Shown here: in pieces, positions 34,586 through 43,679 of the stretch
How positions within the stretch are numbered: position 1 is the stretch's first letter
How the letters are laid out: the number at the start of each line of letters is the position of its first letter
Assembly (NCBI GenBank): GCA_049522195.1
Contig: JBEKOB010000022.1
Location: forward strand, 1 to 56,865
Direction of reading: 5' to 3'
Origin: UBA9647 sp049522195
GTDB lineage: Bacteria > Bacteroidota > Ignavibacteria > UBA10030
DNA length: 56,865 bases
The notes under the pieces: model-generated
What the model was told of the DNA's origin: nothing
The model's input: the letters and a program-made list of their open reading frames with translations, nothing else
The model's database searches: none
Position numbers and translations under genes: made by a program

Positions 34586-36349
34586 TTACTCCCCAAAAAC
34601 AGCTATCTCTCGTATCGAATACGCCGAAATGCCCTTCGTCCCCTTCTTCCCGTCGATGCGGAGGTAGCGCGCCTTCACGGGGGAAACATCGAATTCGTCG
34701 ACTCCACCTGTGCCGTTGACTACTTCACGCAGTACCGACCACTTCTTTCCGTCAGTTGATGATTTGAGCTGATACTGCACTGCGTAGGTTTCACCCCAGG
34801 TGATTTTCACATGCTTGATCATCTGGGGGGCTTTCCACGTTAGCGCAAACCACTGTTCCTCCTGCCCGTTGGACTTTGTCCATGCGGCCGAATTCCAGCG
34901 TGTATAGAACTTGCTGTCGACAGCGCTGGCCGGTTTGAAATGGGGTCCGATTGTGGAGAATGACGAGGCCGAAGGAGTCGCCAACGGAGCGATATCGCGT
35001 GGCATCATCAACGAATCCTGATCAATCATCTCGACCGCAGTGAGTGAAGAGGGGGGGACCTTCACGGAGAAATTCTCAGAAACGTTCTTGAGATCCGGTA
35101 GTCGAGTGTTTTTTCGCTTCTGGTTTAGGACCCATACTTTGGCCAGCGGTCTGGGCTTAAACCCTGACAGCTGCAACTCCGCGCTTGTTGCTGATTTCCG
35201 GTTTTTGTTGATCAGGATTACGGAAAGCGTCTTCCCCATCCTGCTCGCATATGTCGATAGGGTTGGAGTATCGCCCGTTGTCTTCAGCGCTTGTCCCTTC
35301 ATGTGTTCTGCGAGCATAGGGAACACATAGTAGCTGAAGCGGGGCGTGTTGCTTCCTTTCGATGAGAGGTACCCATAGTCGCCGCCGCGGGGAGGATAGA
35401 AATTGTGCAACGCCCAGAAGCAGGCGATGTCCGTACCGAGCTCGGCCATGCTTCCAAGCATATCAGCGGTCCAGAGCGCGTTGACGATCTGAATTGTCTG
35501 GGGTCCAGGTGAATGGCTGACAGAATTATAGCCGACGTTTACATACAGAATCGAAGCGGCCTTTTCCGGGCCAACGGCGTGTTCAATATCCATACGCAAC
35601 TGTGTGTAGAGCTTTCTGTACCTTCCCACCGTTGTCATCAGCGTGTCATCGTTTTCCTTACCCGACAGCTGAGGGAAATAGGTGAAGGTGATCATGTCAA
35701 TGTAGTCGGGAGCGGCTTTGAGAACTCGCTCAGCCCAATTCTCGGGATGAGGGCCCAGGGGGACATTCGTCGCGACCTTGATTGATGGATCCACCGCACG
35801 CATGGCTTTCACAAAACCGACATATTTCTGTGCGTACTGCTCAGGCGGGACGTGCCCGCGCGCCCAGGTGCCCCACTGTTCATCGCCGACTTCCCACAAT
35901 CTGACATTGTAGCCTCGTTCGAGATTGCAGTACCTCACCCATGCCGCGGCCAGTTCGGGAGGCTCATTGAAGTTTATCGTGATGAACGGCTCGGCCCCGA
36001 CGGCCCGGCAGAGGGCGATATATTCATCCGTATCCATCTCGGAAGCGTTGTTCGCCTTCGAATTCCAGACATATTGATCAGCGTCATTCCCGCCGGGATA
36101 CTTCAGAAGAGTGATCCCCGACGCTTTGATTTTCTCAATGGCATCCCGGTCGGCGCTCATGAGCATCTCGGATGTCGGGCCGGGGAAGAGGGATTCGTCC
36201 CATCGCGCAGTGTTGATGCCATACAGCCACGGATTGATGGTGGCGACCCCTTTGCCAGCATCAACGTGCACGTGTGCTACCTGGGAAATGGCTGCCGTCA
36301 ATCCGGAGACAAGAAGAATGATGAGTCGAACCAACAGACGACGATCCAT
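34586..36349 (-). CDS. Exported GH51-like glycoside hydrolase with F5/8 type C domain
   Basis: 587 residues; signal peptide 1-23 (LLVRLIILLVSGLTAAIS). The catalytic TIM barrel resembles clan GH-A arabinofuranosidases (GH51/GH39): INPWLYGIN, LLKYPGGNDADQYVW, and acid/base Glu157 in LWEVGDEQWG, where the usual Asn before Glu is Asp. A C-terminal discoidin/F5-8C (CBM32-like) domain spans about 455-587 (FKPASAVDSKFYTRWNS ... YLRIDGKKGT ... IREIAVFG), a carbohydrate-binding module. No T9SS domain, so it is likely periplasmic or surface-attached by other means. It starts 14 bp after the GNAT stop, within the operon. The exact family is uncertain. Confidence 0.85.
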   Translation of the reverse strand: MDRRLLVRLIILLVSGLTAAISQVAHVHVDAGKGVATINPWLYGINTARWDESLFPGPTSEMLMSADRDAIEKIKASGITLLKYPGGNDADQYVWNSKANNASEMDTDEYIALCRAVGAEPFITINFNEPPELAAAWVRYCNLERGYNVRLWEVGDEQWGTWARGHVPPEQYAQKYVGFVKAMRAVDPSIKVATNVPLGPHPENWAERVLKAAPDYIDMITFTYFPQLSGKENDDTLMTTVGRYRKLYTQLRMDIEHAVGPEKAASILYVNVGYNSVSHSPGPQTIQIVNALWTADMLGSMAELGTDIACFWALHNFYPPRGGDYGYLSSKGSNTPRFSYYVFPMLAEHMKGQALKTTGDTPTLSTYASRMGKTLSVILINKNRKSATSAELQLSGFKPRPLAKVWVLNQKRKNTRLPDLKNVSENFSVKVPPSSLTAVEMIDQDSLMMPRDIAPLATPSASSFSTIGPHFKPASAVDSKFYTRWNSAAWTKSNGQEEQWFALTWKAPQMIKHVKITWGETYAVQYQLKSSTDGKKWSVLREVVNGTGGVDEFDVSPVKARYLRIDGKKGTKGISAYSIREIAVFGE

Positions 36350-36363
36350 GGAGGGATTCCGAT

Positions 36364-37296
36364 CTAGTCAAATACCTTGTTCATGATCTCGTGTCGGCGG
36401 AGGACACGAAGTCCAACCTTGTAATAGAAATCCTTGGCACGCCCGGAGGTCCAGGCAAGCCAGAGGTTCTGTCGTCCTTTTTTTCGCATCTGTTCGACCG
36501 TGCTGTAGTAGAGCATCGGTCCCAGCCCGCGTCCGGCGTACTTCTCGTCGATGCCAAACGGCCCGAAGCGTTCATCCATGAAGTGGCTGAAGCCGACCAC
36601 TTTCCCGTCTTTCAATGCAAGGAGTATCTCGTCGCACTGCGGGTTCTCCCGCAATCGGTCGAGAGCGACACGAAAGAGGTCGCCGGGGTAGTTTTCCCTG
36701 AGGAACTCGAGAAGCACGAGGATGAAGCGCGGCTCGAAAACACACGTGGAAAAGCCGGCAGTTTGTAGCTGACAGAATCGTTCCTTCATCGTGTCGGGGA
36801 TGCTGAAATCGACTATGGATCGGCCCATACTGTAGACGCTCTGCACCTTTGAATAGCCTTTCGTTCGGAGGAATTCATGTGCGTCGCCGTATGCGTCGAG
36901 GTCGACGCCGGGGATGAAGTAGTTCGGTGTATAATCCGATATGTGAACCTCTTTGACTCCCTGCTGCAGCAGGAACCGCTCGGCTTGGGCCAGCATATCC
37001 GCGCAAATCCCCCGGCGTCGCCAGTCGGGATGCACAAAAAAAGTGGTGATCCACCCGCGGCCTGTTTCCATACCCACATCAAAATAGGGGTAGCGGCGGG
37101 ACAGGCTGAGCATGAACCCGACGATTTGGGAATCGGCCACAGCGACGAAACACCCACGGGAATCAAAGTTGGAATCAAGTATGATCTTTCGACGAAATGT
37201 ATTCAACGTGATTTCGTCACGCGGGAGACAGAGGTTCCACAACGCGACGACCCTCAGCTCATCCTCTGCTTCATACTGCCGGATCTCTGACGACAT
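36364..37296 (-). CDS. Tandem-GNAT acetyltransferase
   Basis: 310 residues made of two GNAT folds. The first has FVAVADSQIVGFMLS and the acetyl-CoA loop FFVHPDWRRRGICADML; the second has LALKDGKVVGFSHFM and EKYAGRGLGPMLYYSTVEQMR. It is a clear paralogue of the gene 773 bp further upstream (shared PGxDxxAYxxxxEFLxxxGY and FGPFG stretches). The pair flanks a PIG-L deacetylase, which suggests N-acetylation of an amino sugar or antibiotic-like compound, but substrate evidence is absent. Cytoplasmic. Spacing to neighbours is 14 and 32 bp, consistent with one operon. Confidence 0.9.
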   Translation of the reverse strand: MSSEIRQYEAEDELRVVALWNLCLPRDEITLNTFRRKIILDSNFDSRGCFVAVADSQIVGFMLSLSRRYPYFDVGMETGRGWITTFFVHPDWRRRGICADMLAQAERFLLQQGVKEVHISDYTPNYFIPGVDLDAYGDAHEFLRTKGYSKVQSVYSMGRSIVDFSIPDTMKERFCQLQTAGFSTCVFEPRFILVLLEFLRENYPGDLFRVALDRLRENPQCDEILLALKDGKVVGFSHFMDERFGPFGIDEKYAGRGLGPMLYYSTVEQMRKKGRQNLWLAWTSGRAKDFYYKVGLRVLRRHEIMNKVFD

Positions 37297-37328
37297 GAAG
37301 TCGCTCTCTTTCTGAGTGGTGCATCACA

Positions 37329-38039
37329 TCAGGGAAGAACGTCGACAACGCGTTTTTTTTCAAACGGGTCGATGTCAAAAGCCACCGCATAGCCTTTGCC
37401 GGCCTCGGCACCCCGAACGCGCGCCAATGCCTCATAGTACTCCAGGTACGGGAAGGAAGAGATCCCTCCCTTGATGAATTGATACTGCGTCACTGCCTTT
37501 TTCCACGTCTCCAGTTCGGCTGAAATATCCACGTAGAGGTACGGTTTGAAATCCTCCGGGTCCTCCCAGTTTTCCGTGTAGTAGATCGCCTGGATGCCCC
37601 GGTGGCGGGGATGATCCGTTACCACGCCTTCAAGCGAGGCAAGGAGAACGGCGTCGTTCACGATGGCGTGCGTTGCAGCATGGTCCTTGTGTATGCTGGT
37701 ACGCCAGTGCGTGATAATGTGTGTTGGTTTCACCTGCCGGATGACGTCGGCAACGTACCGGCGTACATCCTCCGTGTTGGGAAGCTCGCCATCGTTGTAC
37801 GGTGCGAAGATCGCTTCAGCCCCGATGACCTTTGCAGCGGCTTCCGCTTCGCGCCGCTTCTGCTCCCCGTATGCCTTGGGGGACATGTTTGGATTTCCCC
37901 CTTCGCCAAGCGTAAGGTGAAGAATGGCGATGCGATCACCGACCTTGCTGTGCTTGGCGAGGACGGCGCCGCACGTGACTTCAATGTCGCCGCAGTGTGC
38001 TCCGACCGCGAGAATAGTCCTCTTGGATTCCTTTGCCAT
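37329..38039 (-). CDS. PIG-L/LmbE family deacetylase with altered active-site motif
   Basis: 236 residues. The fold is marked by ILAVGAHCGDIEVTCGAVL at the N-terminus, HLTLGEGG, EAEAAAKVIGAE, and the second metal motif HWRTSIHKDHAATH. The family consensus AHPDDxE is here AHCGDIE: the zinc ligands His15 and Asp18 and Glu20 remain, but the first Asp, general base in MshB-like enzymes, is Gly17. His117-Lys-Asp-His120 is intact. It may thus deacetylate by a modified mechanism or bind without turnover. The family removes N-acetyl groups from GlcNAc-containing molecules. Located between two GNAT paralogues, 32 and 30 bp away. Confidence 0.92.
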   Translation of the reverse strand: MAKESKRTILAVGAHCGDIEVTCGAVLAKHSKVGDRIAILHLTLGEGGNPNMSPKAYGEQKRREAEAAAKVIGAEAIFAPYNDGELPNTEDVRRYVADVIRQVKPTHIITHWRTSIHKDHAATHAIVNDAVLLASLEGVVTDHPRHRGIQAIYYTENWEDPEDFKPYLYVDISAELETWKKAVTQYQFIKGGISSFPYLEYYEALARVRGAEAGKGYAVAFDIDPFEKKRVVDVLP

Positions 38040-38069
38040 GGTCTCTGTTCCCGTCTTTTCCGATGAGAG

Positions 38070-39017
38070 CTATGAAAGGTTTTTCTTCAGCAATGCAAAC
38101 CGGCGTGTCTCCTTGAAGCCGAACTTACCGTACACCTTGGCAGCGATATCATCTGTCCACATGACCCATGCGTCGTGATACCCTTCCTGGCGCATTCGTT
38201 CCAGAGTCCTGGCCAGCAAAACTGTTCCGATTCCTCTTCCCTGAAATGCATCGCTGACGCCGAATGGCCCAAAGTGCGACCCTTCAAACTGGCAGTACCC
38301 AATAATATCGTCCCCTTTGGTAACCACCATCACCTGTTCTTGATGAAATCCTCCTTCGGCGATCTTGCGGAGATTGCGTCGCTCAACGCGCACCCAATCT
38401 GATGGCATCGTCTGTTCGAGGAAATTCATGAACCGCACCAGGTCGGTGCGGCGATACGGCCGGATTTCTATCCCGTCGGCATTGAGGGTCTTTTCGATCC
38501 CGATGGTTTTCTCCGGGACGGTAAAGAGCACGATGGGTGCATCCATGCTCAGCGCCTCATGAAATACTTCATAGCCGTGGGACGTGAGCAGCTCGAGATA
38601 CTGCTTGTAGGCCCGCATATCGATCCCCGGCGTGAAATACCCGGGCGGATAACTGGACACCCTGCATTCTCTTTTCGCCAGCTTCCTGAACCTTTTCTCC
38701 ACTTCGGAAAGTAGCAGCTCTCCGAGTTCTTTCACATTCACGTCAGGATGAACTCCGAGGGCCGTAATCCAGCACCGGTCTCCCTCAGGATCGGCATCGC
38801 CGAGGTGCATGCGCTTTGCATGAACACCGAGGACGAAACCGACCAGCGCTCCGTTCGAGCGGGCGAGGAGAAAAGTTCCGGGATCAAAGTTCTCATCAAG
38901 CAGCACGCGCGTTTCGAGTATGTCAACCGTAATAGCATCAAGCGGCAGGGCTGCCGCCCAGAGCTTCAGCAGCTCTTCACGGGAAGCATCGTTATATGAG
39001 GTAATCGAGACAGTCAT
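38070..39017 (-). CDS. Tandem-GNAT acetyltransferase (paralogue)
   Basis: 315 residues, ATG 39017 with GAGGGCG upstream. Two GNAT units: ARSNGALVGFVLG with ITALGVHPDVNVKELGELL, then TKGDDIIGYCQFE with DAFQGRGIGTVLLARTLERM. Shared with the neighbour at 36364-37296: PGIDMRAYKQYLELLTSHGY and FGPFGVSDAFQGRG. The first CoA loop here (HPDVNVKELGE) lacks the R/Q-x-x-G-x-G/A form, so the N-terminal unit may be inactive. It follows the PorV gene after 19 bp, tying the cytoplasmic enzymes to the outer-membrane module. Confidence 0.9.
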   Translation of the reverse strand: MTVSITSYNDASREELLKLWAAALPLDAITVDILETRVLLDENFDPGTFLLARSNGALVGFVLGVHAKRMHLGDADPEGDRCWITALGVHPDVNVKELGELLLSEVEKRFRKLAKRECRVSSYPPGYFTPGIDMRAYKQYLELLTSHGYEVFHEALSMDAPIVLFTVPEKTIGIEKTLNADGIEIRPYRRTDLVRFMNFLEQTMPSDWVRVERRNLRKIAEGGFHQEQVMVVTKGDDIIGYCQFEGSHFGPFGVSDAFQGRGIGTVLLARTLERMRQEGYHDAWVMWTDDIAAKVYGKFGFKETRRFALLKKNLS

Positions 39018-39036
39018 AGACGCCCTCAGTAGTTGA

Positions 39037-40059
39037 TCAATAACTCACGCCCAGGGAAATGTGATGAACGGCTCCAAAGATGCCAAAGGCCTGGTACGCA
39101 TAGTCTGCCCGCACAGGGAAGTCGCCTACAGAATAACGAACCCCGATTCCCGCCGTAAGCCCACGCTCGTCGTAGTTTGTCGCGTAACCGAAGCGGGCGA
39201 TAACCGTGTCAAAGAAATGGTACTCGGCGCCGATCTTGAGCTTCTCACTGAAATCGCGCGGATGGCGTGACTCAAAGCTCAGGACAAAAACGTCTGTCGG
39301 ATTGTCCATGAAGAACCGGAATGGTTCCACAGTGGCTCCAAAGCTTATCGCGAACGGCATGGGAAACGGCTCGTTCTCGTATCGGAATTCCCGAGAAACG
39401 TTCTGCAGGCATGCACCAAATCGGATCCCGTTGTAAAGGAAATCGTAGTAAGCGCCGACGTCCATCGCGAGACCATTCTGAGCGTACTGCCGGGTGGTGA
39501 TGGCAAGGTTCGCGTCGGTAAGGCTCGTGCCGGTTGGAGCGACCCACGCATCGCCGAGGTTCTGACTGACATATTTCAAGTGGACACCGTAGGAGAACCG
39601 ATCACTGATCTTCTGTGAAAACGCCAATCCGACGGCGTAGGCAGAAGGGGAAAATGTGCCCGTCTCGACGTACCCCTGGTCATTGGCAGCGAGGCGCGTG
39701 CCGTAGAATGTGCCATAATCCATCGCAAGGAGGCTCACACCAACCACGCCCATATTCCCGATCCGGATTGCCGCCGCCGCCGCGTTGTAGTTGATATCTG
39801 CAATCCCCTGCGTATGATTCACCTCCAGATCGACGGCCGATGAGACCCACCCGAGTTCGCTCGGATTCCAGAATATCGAATTCGCGGAGAGTGTCGACGT
39901 GACACCGATGGTCCCCCGTCCCACGACCTCGGCAGAAACAGGATTCTCAAGGAACCGGAATCCGACCTGAGCCTTCTTAACGATTTGGCCTTCCGCTTCG
40001 AACGCGAAGAGGACCAGGAGAATCAGAAGAAAGCCCGGCGCTGTTATTCGCTTCATCAT
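39037..40059 (-). CDS. PorV/PorQ-family outer-membrane protein
   Basis: 340 residues from ATG 40059, with a strong AGGAGG 5 nt upstream; an extension to 40131 is rejected. Signal peptide 1-24 (GFLLILLVLFAFEAEGQ). The family signature VEVVGRGTIGVTSTLSANSIFWNPSELG-type region is followed by a beta barrel ending in an aromatic C-terminus (HISLGVSY). PorV-type proteins guide T9SS cargo to the cell surface. It is homologous to the gene at 50364-51401 and, as there, follows a T9SS protein of the same type. Probably a dedicated shuttle or surface anchor for that protein. Confidence 0.9.
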   Translation of the reverse strand: MMKRITAPGFLLILLVLFAFEAEGQIVKKAQVGFRFLENPVSAEVVGRGTIGVTSTLSANSIFWNPSELGWVSSAVDLEVNHTQGIADINYNAAAAAIRIGNMGVVGVSLLAMDYGTFYGTRLAANDQGYVETGTFSPSAYAVGLAFSQKISDRFSYGVHLKYVSQNLGDAWVAPTGTSLTDANLAITTRQYAQNGLAMDVGAYYDFLYNGIRFGACLQNVSREFRYENEPFPMPFAISFGATVEPFRFFMDNPTDVFVLSFESRHPRDFSEKLKIGAEYHFFDTVIARFGYATNYDERGLTAGIGVRYSVGDFPVRADYAYQAFGIFGAVHHISLGVSY

Positions 40060-40144
40060 TGCATCCTCCTTAGGAGTAAACCTGAAACCCAACAAAACAC
40101 TTTTGAGATCACCAACGCTCAATTCGTTCAAACATCGTTCGGGC

Positions 40145-40163
40145 GAGGTCGCTTTCCGACCTC
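40145..40163. terminator. Hairpin in the X/PorV gap
   Basis: GAGGTCG (40145-40151), loop CTTTC, CGACCTC (40157-40163): a perfect 7-bp stem with no T tract. It lies 22 nt beyond the stop of the T9SS protein gene and could stabilise or attenuate the transcript before PorV. Confidence 0.5.
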
Positions 40164-40185
40164 AACCGTGTGGATGGAATGTCCT

Positions 40186-42306
40186 CTATCTCACCAGTAC
40201 GAATTTTACAAACTGATTATCAACCGTTTCACCATTGAGACCCTGACAATCGGTGACGGCAAGAATGTAGATACCGCTTGTCACGTACTGGTTGTTATCA
40301 GTACGCTGATCCCACGCATGGTCAGCCGTGCCAAAATGGTCGATTGCCTTCACAAGGTCTCCGGTCTCCGTGTAGATTCTCAGCGAGCACTTCACGGGCA
40401 GATTGACAAAGAGAATCTTGTTCGGTGTTCCGGCAAACCCCAATCCTCCGGCGGCGACCGTCGCAGGATTCGGCACGACTCGCACCATATTACTCACGCT
40501 CAGCCCCGGCTTGAACGAGGCTGCGGGGAGCTGCGATCGTGTTGCATACAGAGAGCTTTCAAGTTTCATGCCGACGTCCAGGCCGCTGCTGTTCTGCGTG
40601 CCGTTATCGACGGCCGTCACAGCGTAGTAGTAATCGACGCCGCGCTGAATGTTCTTGTCGATGAAACTAATCTGGCTCCGATCTTTCGTTTCGTAGATGA
40701 GAACCCACTGCGCCCCGCTTCGCTGATCTAACGGATCGTTGACATAGAAGGCTCCCTGTTTCCGATACACACGCCACGAGTACCAGTCGTCCACCCCCGT
40801 CTCAGGATCGTTGAAGTATGTCGCGTCCGGGTACGACCATGCAACGGTAATCCGATCGGGGCCGGATGTGACCGTGATATCGGGAGGCGGGGGAGGGGAA
40901 GGCACCGCAAGTCCGCGGCTGATCCTGTCCCACGCCCAGTTTGCACGATCGATCGCTTTCCAGAGAGAATCCCGCCCCTTGAGGATCCACGCATCCTTCT
41001 GCTGATCGGTAATCTGTTTGTTGAACCACGCGCGCCCGATTGAATCCGCTGCATTCCATCCGATGCTCCCGACCCCGACTCCGTACACAAACGTTACCGA
41101 ATCATAGCGGCTGAGGGCCCTGTTCTTCGTCAGTTGATACGGCCCGACAGTGACGAACCGCATGGGACCTTTTTGCGGCGTGGTCGCGAGGCCGGCGGTG
41201 ATCGCGTCCAGAGGGAAGCGTCCGCGACTGTCGTCACCGCGATACGTTTGGAGCAATCCGACATCGCGCCTGCCCCAGAGGTCGAGCGTAATGCTCGCAT
41301 GAGGCAACGCATACGGCTGTTTCCGGTCGTCCGTGGCATCATTATAGGATTTGCTCGCGTACAACAGGGCATATCCCGGGATCTGTGTGGAGTTCAGGAA
41401 ACCCGTCACGCGATCCGGGTCTCCCGAATCGTCCTTCGATCCGTTCGCGAAAACCTGGGCCGCCTGATATATCGAATCCCAGTAATAGGCGATATACAGA
41501 GAATCGCGTGAGCGATTTGTGACGAGGTCAGATTTTCTTGCGAACCAGCTATCCAGGTCGTCTTCTCCTTCGAACGAAAAGCCGCCGAACGTGCTGTACT
41601 CACCTGCTTTTGACGGACCGAAGCTGAACGCAATGGGCCACCAGAAACGGATCGTCTGGTCAGGGAGGGTGTCGATTGGAAGGGCGGCCTCTCGTGGTCG
41701 CTTGACTTCGCCCGTAAATTTGTGCGTCGCCTTCCAGATAAGGCAATCGGCGAAATTTGGATTGCTGAAAGCATACACTTCCACGTGGCTTCGAATTCCA
41801 AACTGAGCACAAACATCCTCGAACTCGATCTTGATGTCGGATTTCAACCTGGGATCGACATTCCATCGGTACGGGGCGTTCACCTGGACGCCATCCACGG
41901 TAATGTTGGGTGGCCGGTAGCGCCTAACTTCGAACGCCCAATCGGTCGTGCCGGCATTTGTCAAAGCACTGGTGCCTCGATACATTGGTTGGCGTTGACC
42001 GAACTCGTCGAGAATCCCGTTGTCATCCAGTACGAGCGGGTTGAAAATCTGATAGAGCATGTTTGACTGCCACCGGTCCTGGGGCCAGTAAAAGATTTCC
42101 GTCTTCTGCGGATTCGTGCCGGCCAGGTTCCAGCTGAACTGTGACTGCAATCCGCCGTCACCGTTCAGTTTGTTCATACTCATGTTGAAGTTGCCCACAT
42201 CGATCATCATCGGAAACGGATTGTAGTTCCGTTCCTGTCCGAAGAGGACCGATGTGAAAGCAAGAAGTGTGATGAGGAACGTACTGCACTGAAGAATGCG
42301 TTTCAT
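40186..42306 (-). CDS. Large exported protein with T9SS-type C-terminus (module partner X)
   Basis: 706 residues from ATG 42306 (TAGGAGTCACT upstream). Signal peptide 1-22. No enzymatic family recognised. The N-terminal 450 residues are beta-rich and Trp/Tyr-rich (QDRWQSNMLYQIFNP, IRFWWPIAFSFGPS), followed by a fibronectin-like domain (PDITVTSGPDRITVAWSYPD ... SWRVYRKQG) and a C-terminal T9SS-like sorting domain (MVRVVPNPATVAAGG ... SGIYILAVTD ... KFVLVR). It is homologous to the protein at 51434-53602; both sit between a TonB receptor and a PorV gene, the place SusD would hold in classical glycan loci. Glycan binding at the surface is inferred. Confidence 0.85.
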   Translation of the reverse strand: MKRILQCSTFLITLLAFTSVLFGQERNYNPFPMMIDVGNFNMSMNKLNGDGGLQSQFSWNLAGTNPQKTEIFYWPQDRWQSNMLYQIFNPLVLDDNGILDEFGQRQPMYRGTSALTNAGTTDWAFEVRRYRPPNITVDGVQVNAPYRWNVDPRLKSDIKIEFEDVCAQFGIRSHVEVYAFSNPNFADCLIWKATHKFTGEVKRPREAALPIDTLPDQTIRFWWPIAFSFGPSKAGEYSTFGGFSFEGEDDLDSWFARKSDLVTNRSRDSLYIAYYWDSIYQAAQVFANGSKDDSGDPDRVTGFLNSTQIPGYALLYASKSYNDATDDRKQPYALPHASITLDLWGRRDVGLLQTYRGDDSRGRFPLDAITAGLATTPQKGPMRFVTVGPYQLTKNRALSRYDSVTFVYGVGVGSIGWNAADSIGRAWFNKQITDQQKDAWILKGRDSLWKAIDRANWAWDRISRGLAVPSPPPPPDITVTSGPDRITVAWSYPDATYFNDPETGVDDWYSWRVYRKQGAFYVNDPLDQRSGAQWVLIYETKDRSQISFIDKNIQRGVDYYYAVTAVDNGTQNSSGLDVGMKLESSLYATRSQLPAASFKPGLSVSNMVRVVPNPATVAAGGLGFAGTPNKILFVNLPVKCSLRIYTETGDLVKAIDHFGTADHAWDQRTDNNQYVTSGIYILAVTDCQGLNGETVDNQFVKFVLVR

Positions 42307-42314
42307 AGTGACTC

Positions 42315-43658
42315 CTATCGTAAGACAATCATGGTTCGCGCCAACGCGATACCTGCACCGCTCAACCGATAAACGTACATGCCGCTGGACAAATTCTGGG
42401 AAGAGCACGAGACCTGGTACGAGCCCGGCTGGAGCTCAGCCTCAACCAGCACCTCCACTTCTCGTCCCAGAAGATCATACACGCGCAAGGAGTATTTGCC
42501 CGACTGTGTGATGGTGTACCGAATCTGAGTTTGTCCATTGAAAGGATTTGGATAATTCTGCAGAAGCTCGAATGTCTGAGGGATTGCGCCCGCAACATCT
42601 CTGGCAACTCCCGTGACGATGCGCCCCAGCGCGCTGAGAAGGGGCGCCTGGCCGTTGGAACTATTGTAGTCCTGTCCGAGAGCCCAAATGATTGTGCCGC
42701 CGAGGTTTTGATTCTTGACATACTTCATTTTTTCAGAGACGGAGGTCGAGTCGTCGTAACTGATGATGGTTGTTTTGCCCGGGTTGATGAGATACGGAAC
42801 CCATGCGAGTTGATCCCATGACCGGGTCCATCCTTGCTGCAGGAGAGGCGCGATCTGAGTGTAGGACGATTGTGCAGTGCCGACACCGGGTCCGTACATT
42901 GTCGAACCGTTGAATTGCCATCCATAAAATGCTGTTCCGATCAACAACTTCGATTTCGGAACGCCCTTCCCGAGATAGAAGGAGACTGAATTGGCGATCC
43001 ATCCCTGGTCGGTTTGCGATAGGTTGCCGTAGAGTGGAGAGTTCGGGCCGACTTTCGTCGTCCAGCTCCCGTAAAAGTCGTACGTCATGACCCCGACCCA
43101 ATCCAGGATAGTAGGCATCACGGACCAATCGTATGCGTTATTCCAATCCGTCGCCGAAGCCGCGATGCTCAGAGTCAGCGAAGGAAAAGCATTTGCCAAC
43201 GTATCGTGGAGTTCCCGGAAAAAGAGCGTCGTGTTCGCGCGTCCGGCCGGGAGCGGATATTCCCAATCGATATCAACGCCATCGTAACCATTCTTTAGGC
43301 AGAAGTCTCGCACGGCGACGGCAAACCTCGTCCGGGCTGCGGGATCCGCTGCAACCTGGGCGAACCGGGGTGTGCGAGTGACGTCATACCCTCCAACGGA
43401 AATGATCATCCCTACGCTGTTCATGTGCGCCCTGAGGATGAGCTCTGGATAATAGGTAAATCCCGAGAGATCCAGCGATCCGTCGGAGTTCGGAAAGATG
43501 AACGCGTGAACGATGTGCGTCAGATACTGGTACTGTATCACGTTGTACGGATACGACGATTTCATCCAGCTCGGATAGTAACCAACGACGAGCTTGGACT
43601 GGCCGAATGCTCCGCAGACGCACAAGAGCGAAATGAGAATGAGTTGACGAAGTTTCAT
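42315..43658 (-). CDS. T9SS-secreted GH18 chitinase
   Basis: 447 residues; signal peptide 1-19. The GH18 barrel has SVGG at about 87-90 and the catalytic motif DGVDIDWE at 126-133, with Glu133 as acid. YDFYG, LIGTAFYGW and IIWALGQD are further conserved strands. A T9SS type A sorting domain closes it (NYPNPFNGQTQIRY ... LLGREVEVLV ... GMYVYRLSGAG). The family hydrolyses chitin or related beta-1,4-GlcNAc polymers by substrate-assisted catalysis, and the enzyme should be exposed on the cell surface. It lies between the TonB receptor (21 bp) and protein X (8 bp), so polymer-derived chito-oligomers would be produced beside the receptor. Confidence 0.95.
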   Translation of the reverse strand: MKLRQLILISLLCVCGAFGQSKLVVGYYPSWMKSSYPYNVIQYQYLTHIVHAFIFPNSDGSLDLSGFTYYPELILRAHMNSVGMIISVGGYDVTRTPRFAQVAADPAARTRFAVAVRDFCLKNGYDGVDIDWEYPLPAGRANTTLFFRELHDTLANAFPSLTLSIAASATDWNNAYDWSVMPTILDWVGVMTYDFYGSWTTKVGPNSPLYGNLSQTDQGWIANSVSFYLGKGVPKSKLLIGTAFYGWQFNGSTMYGPGVGTAQSSYTQIAPLLQQGWTRSWDQLAWVPYLINPGKTTIISYDDSTSVSEKMKYVKNQNLGGTIIWALGQDYNSSNGQAPLLSALGRIVTGVARDVAGAIPQTFELLQNYPNPFNGQTQIRYTITQSGKYSLRVYDLLGREVEVLVEAELQPGSYQVSCSSQNLSSGMYVYRLSGAGIALARTMIVLR

Positions 43659-43679
43659 AGCTTTGAGGCAGTCCCGATA

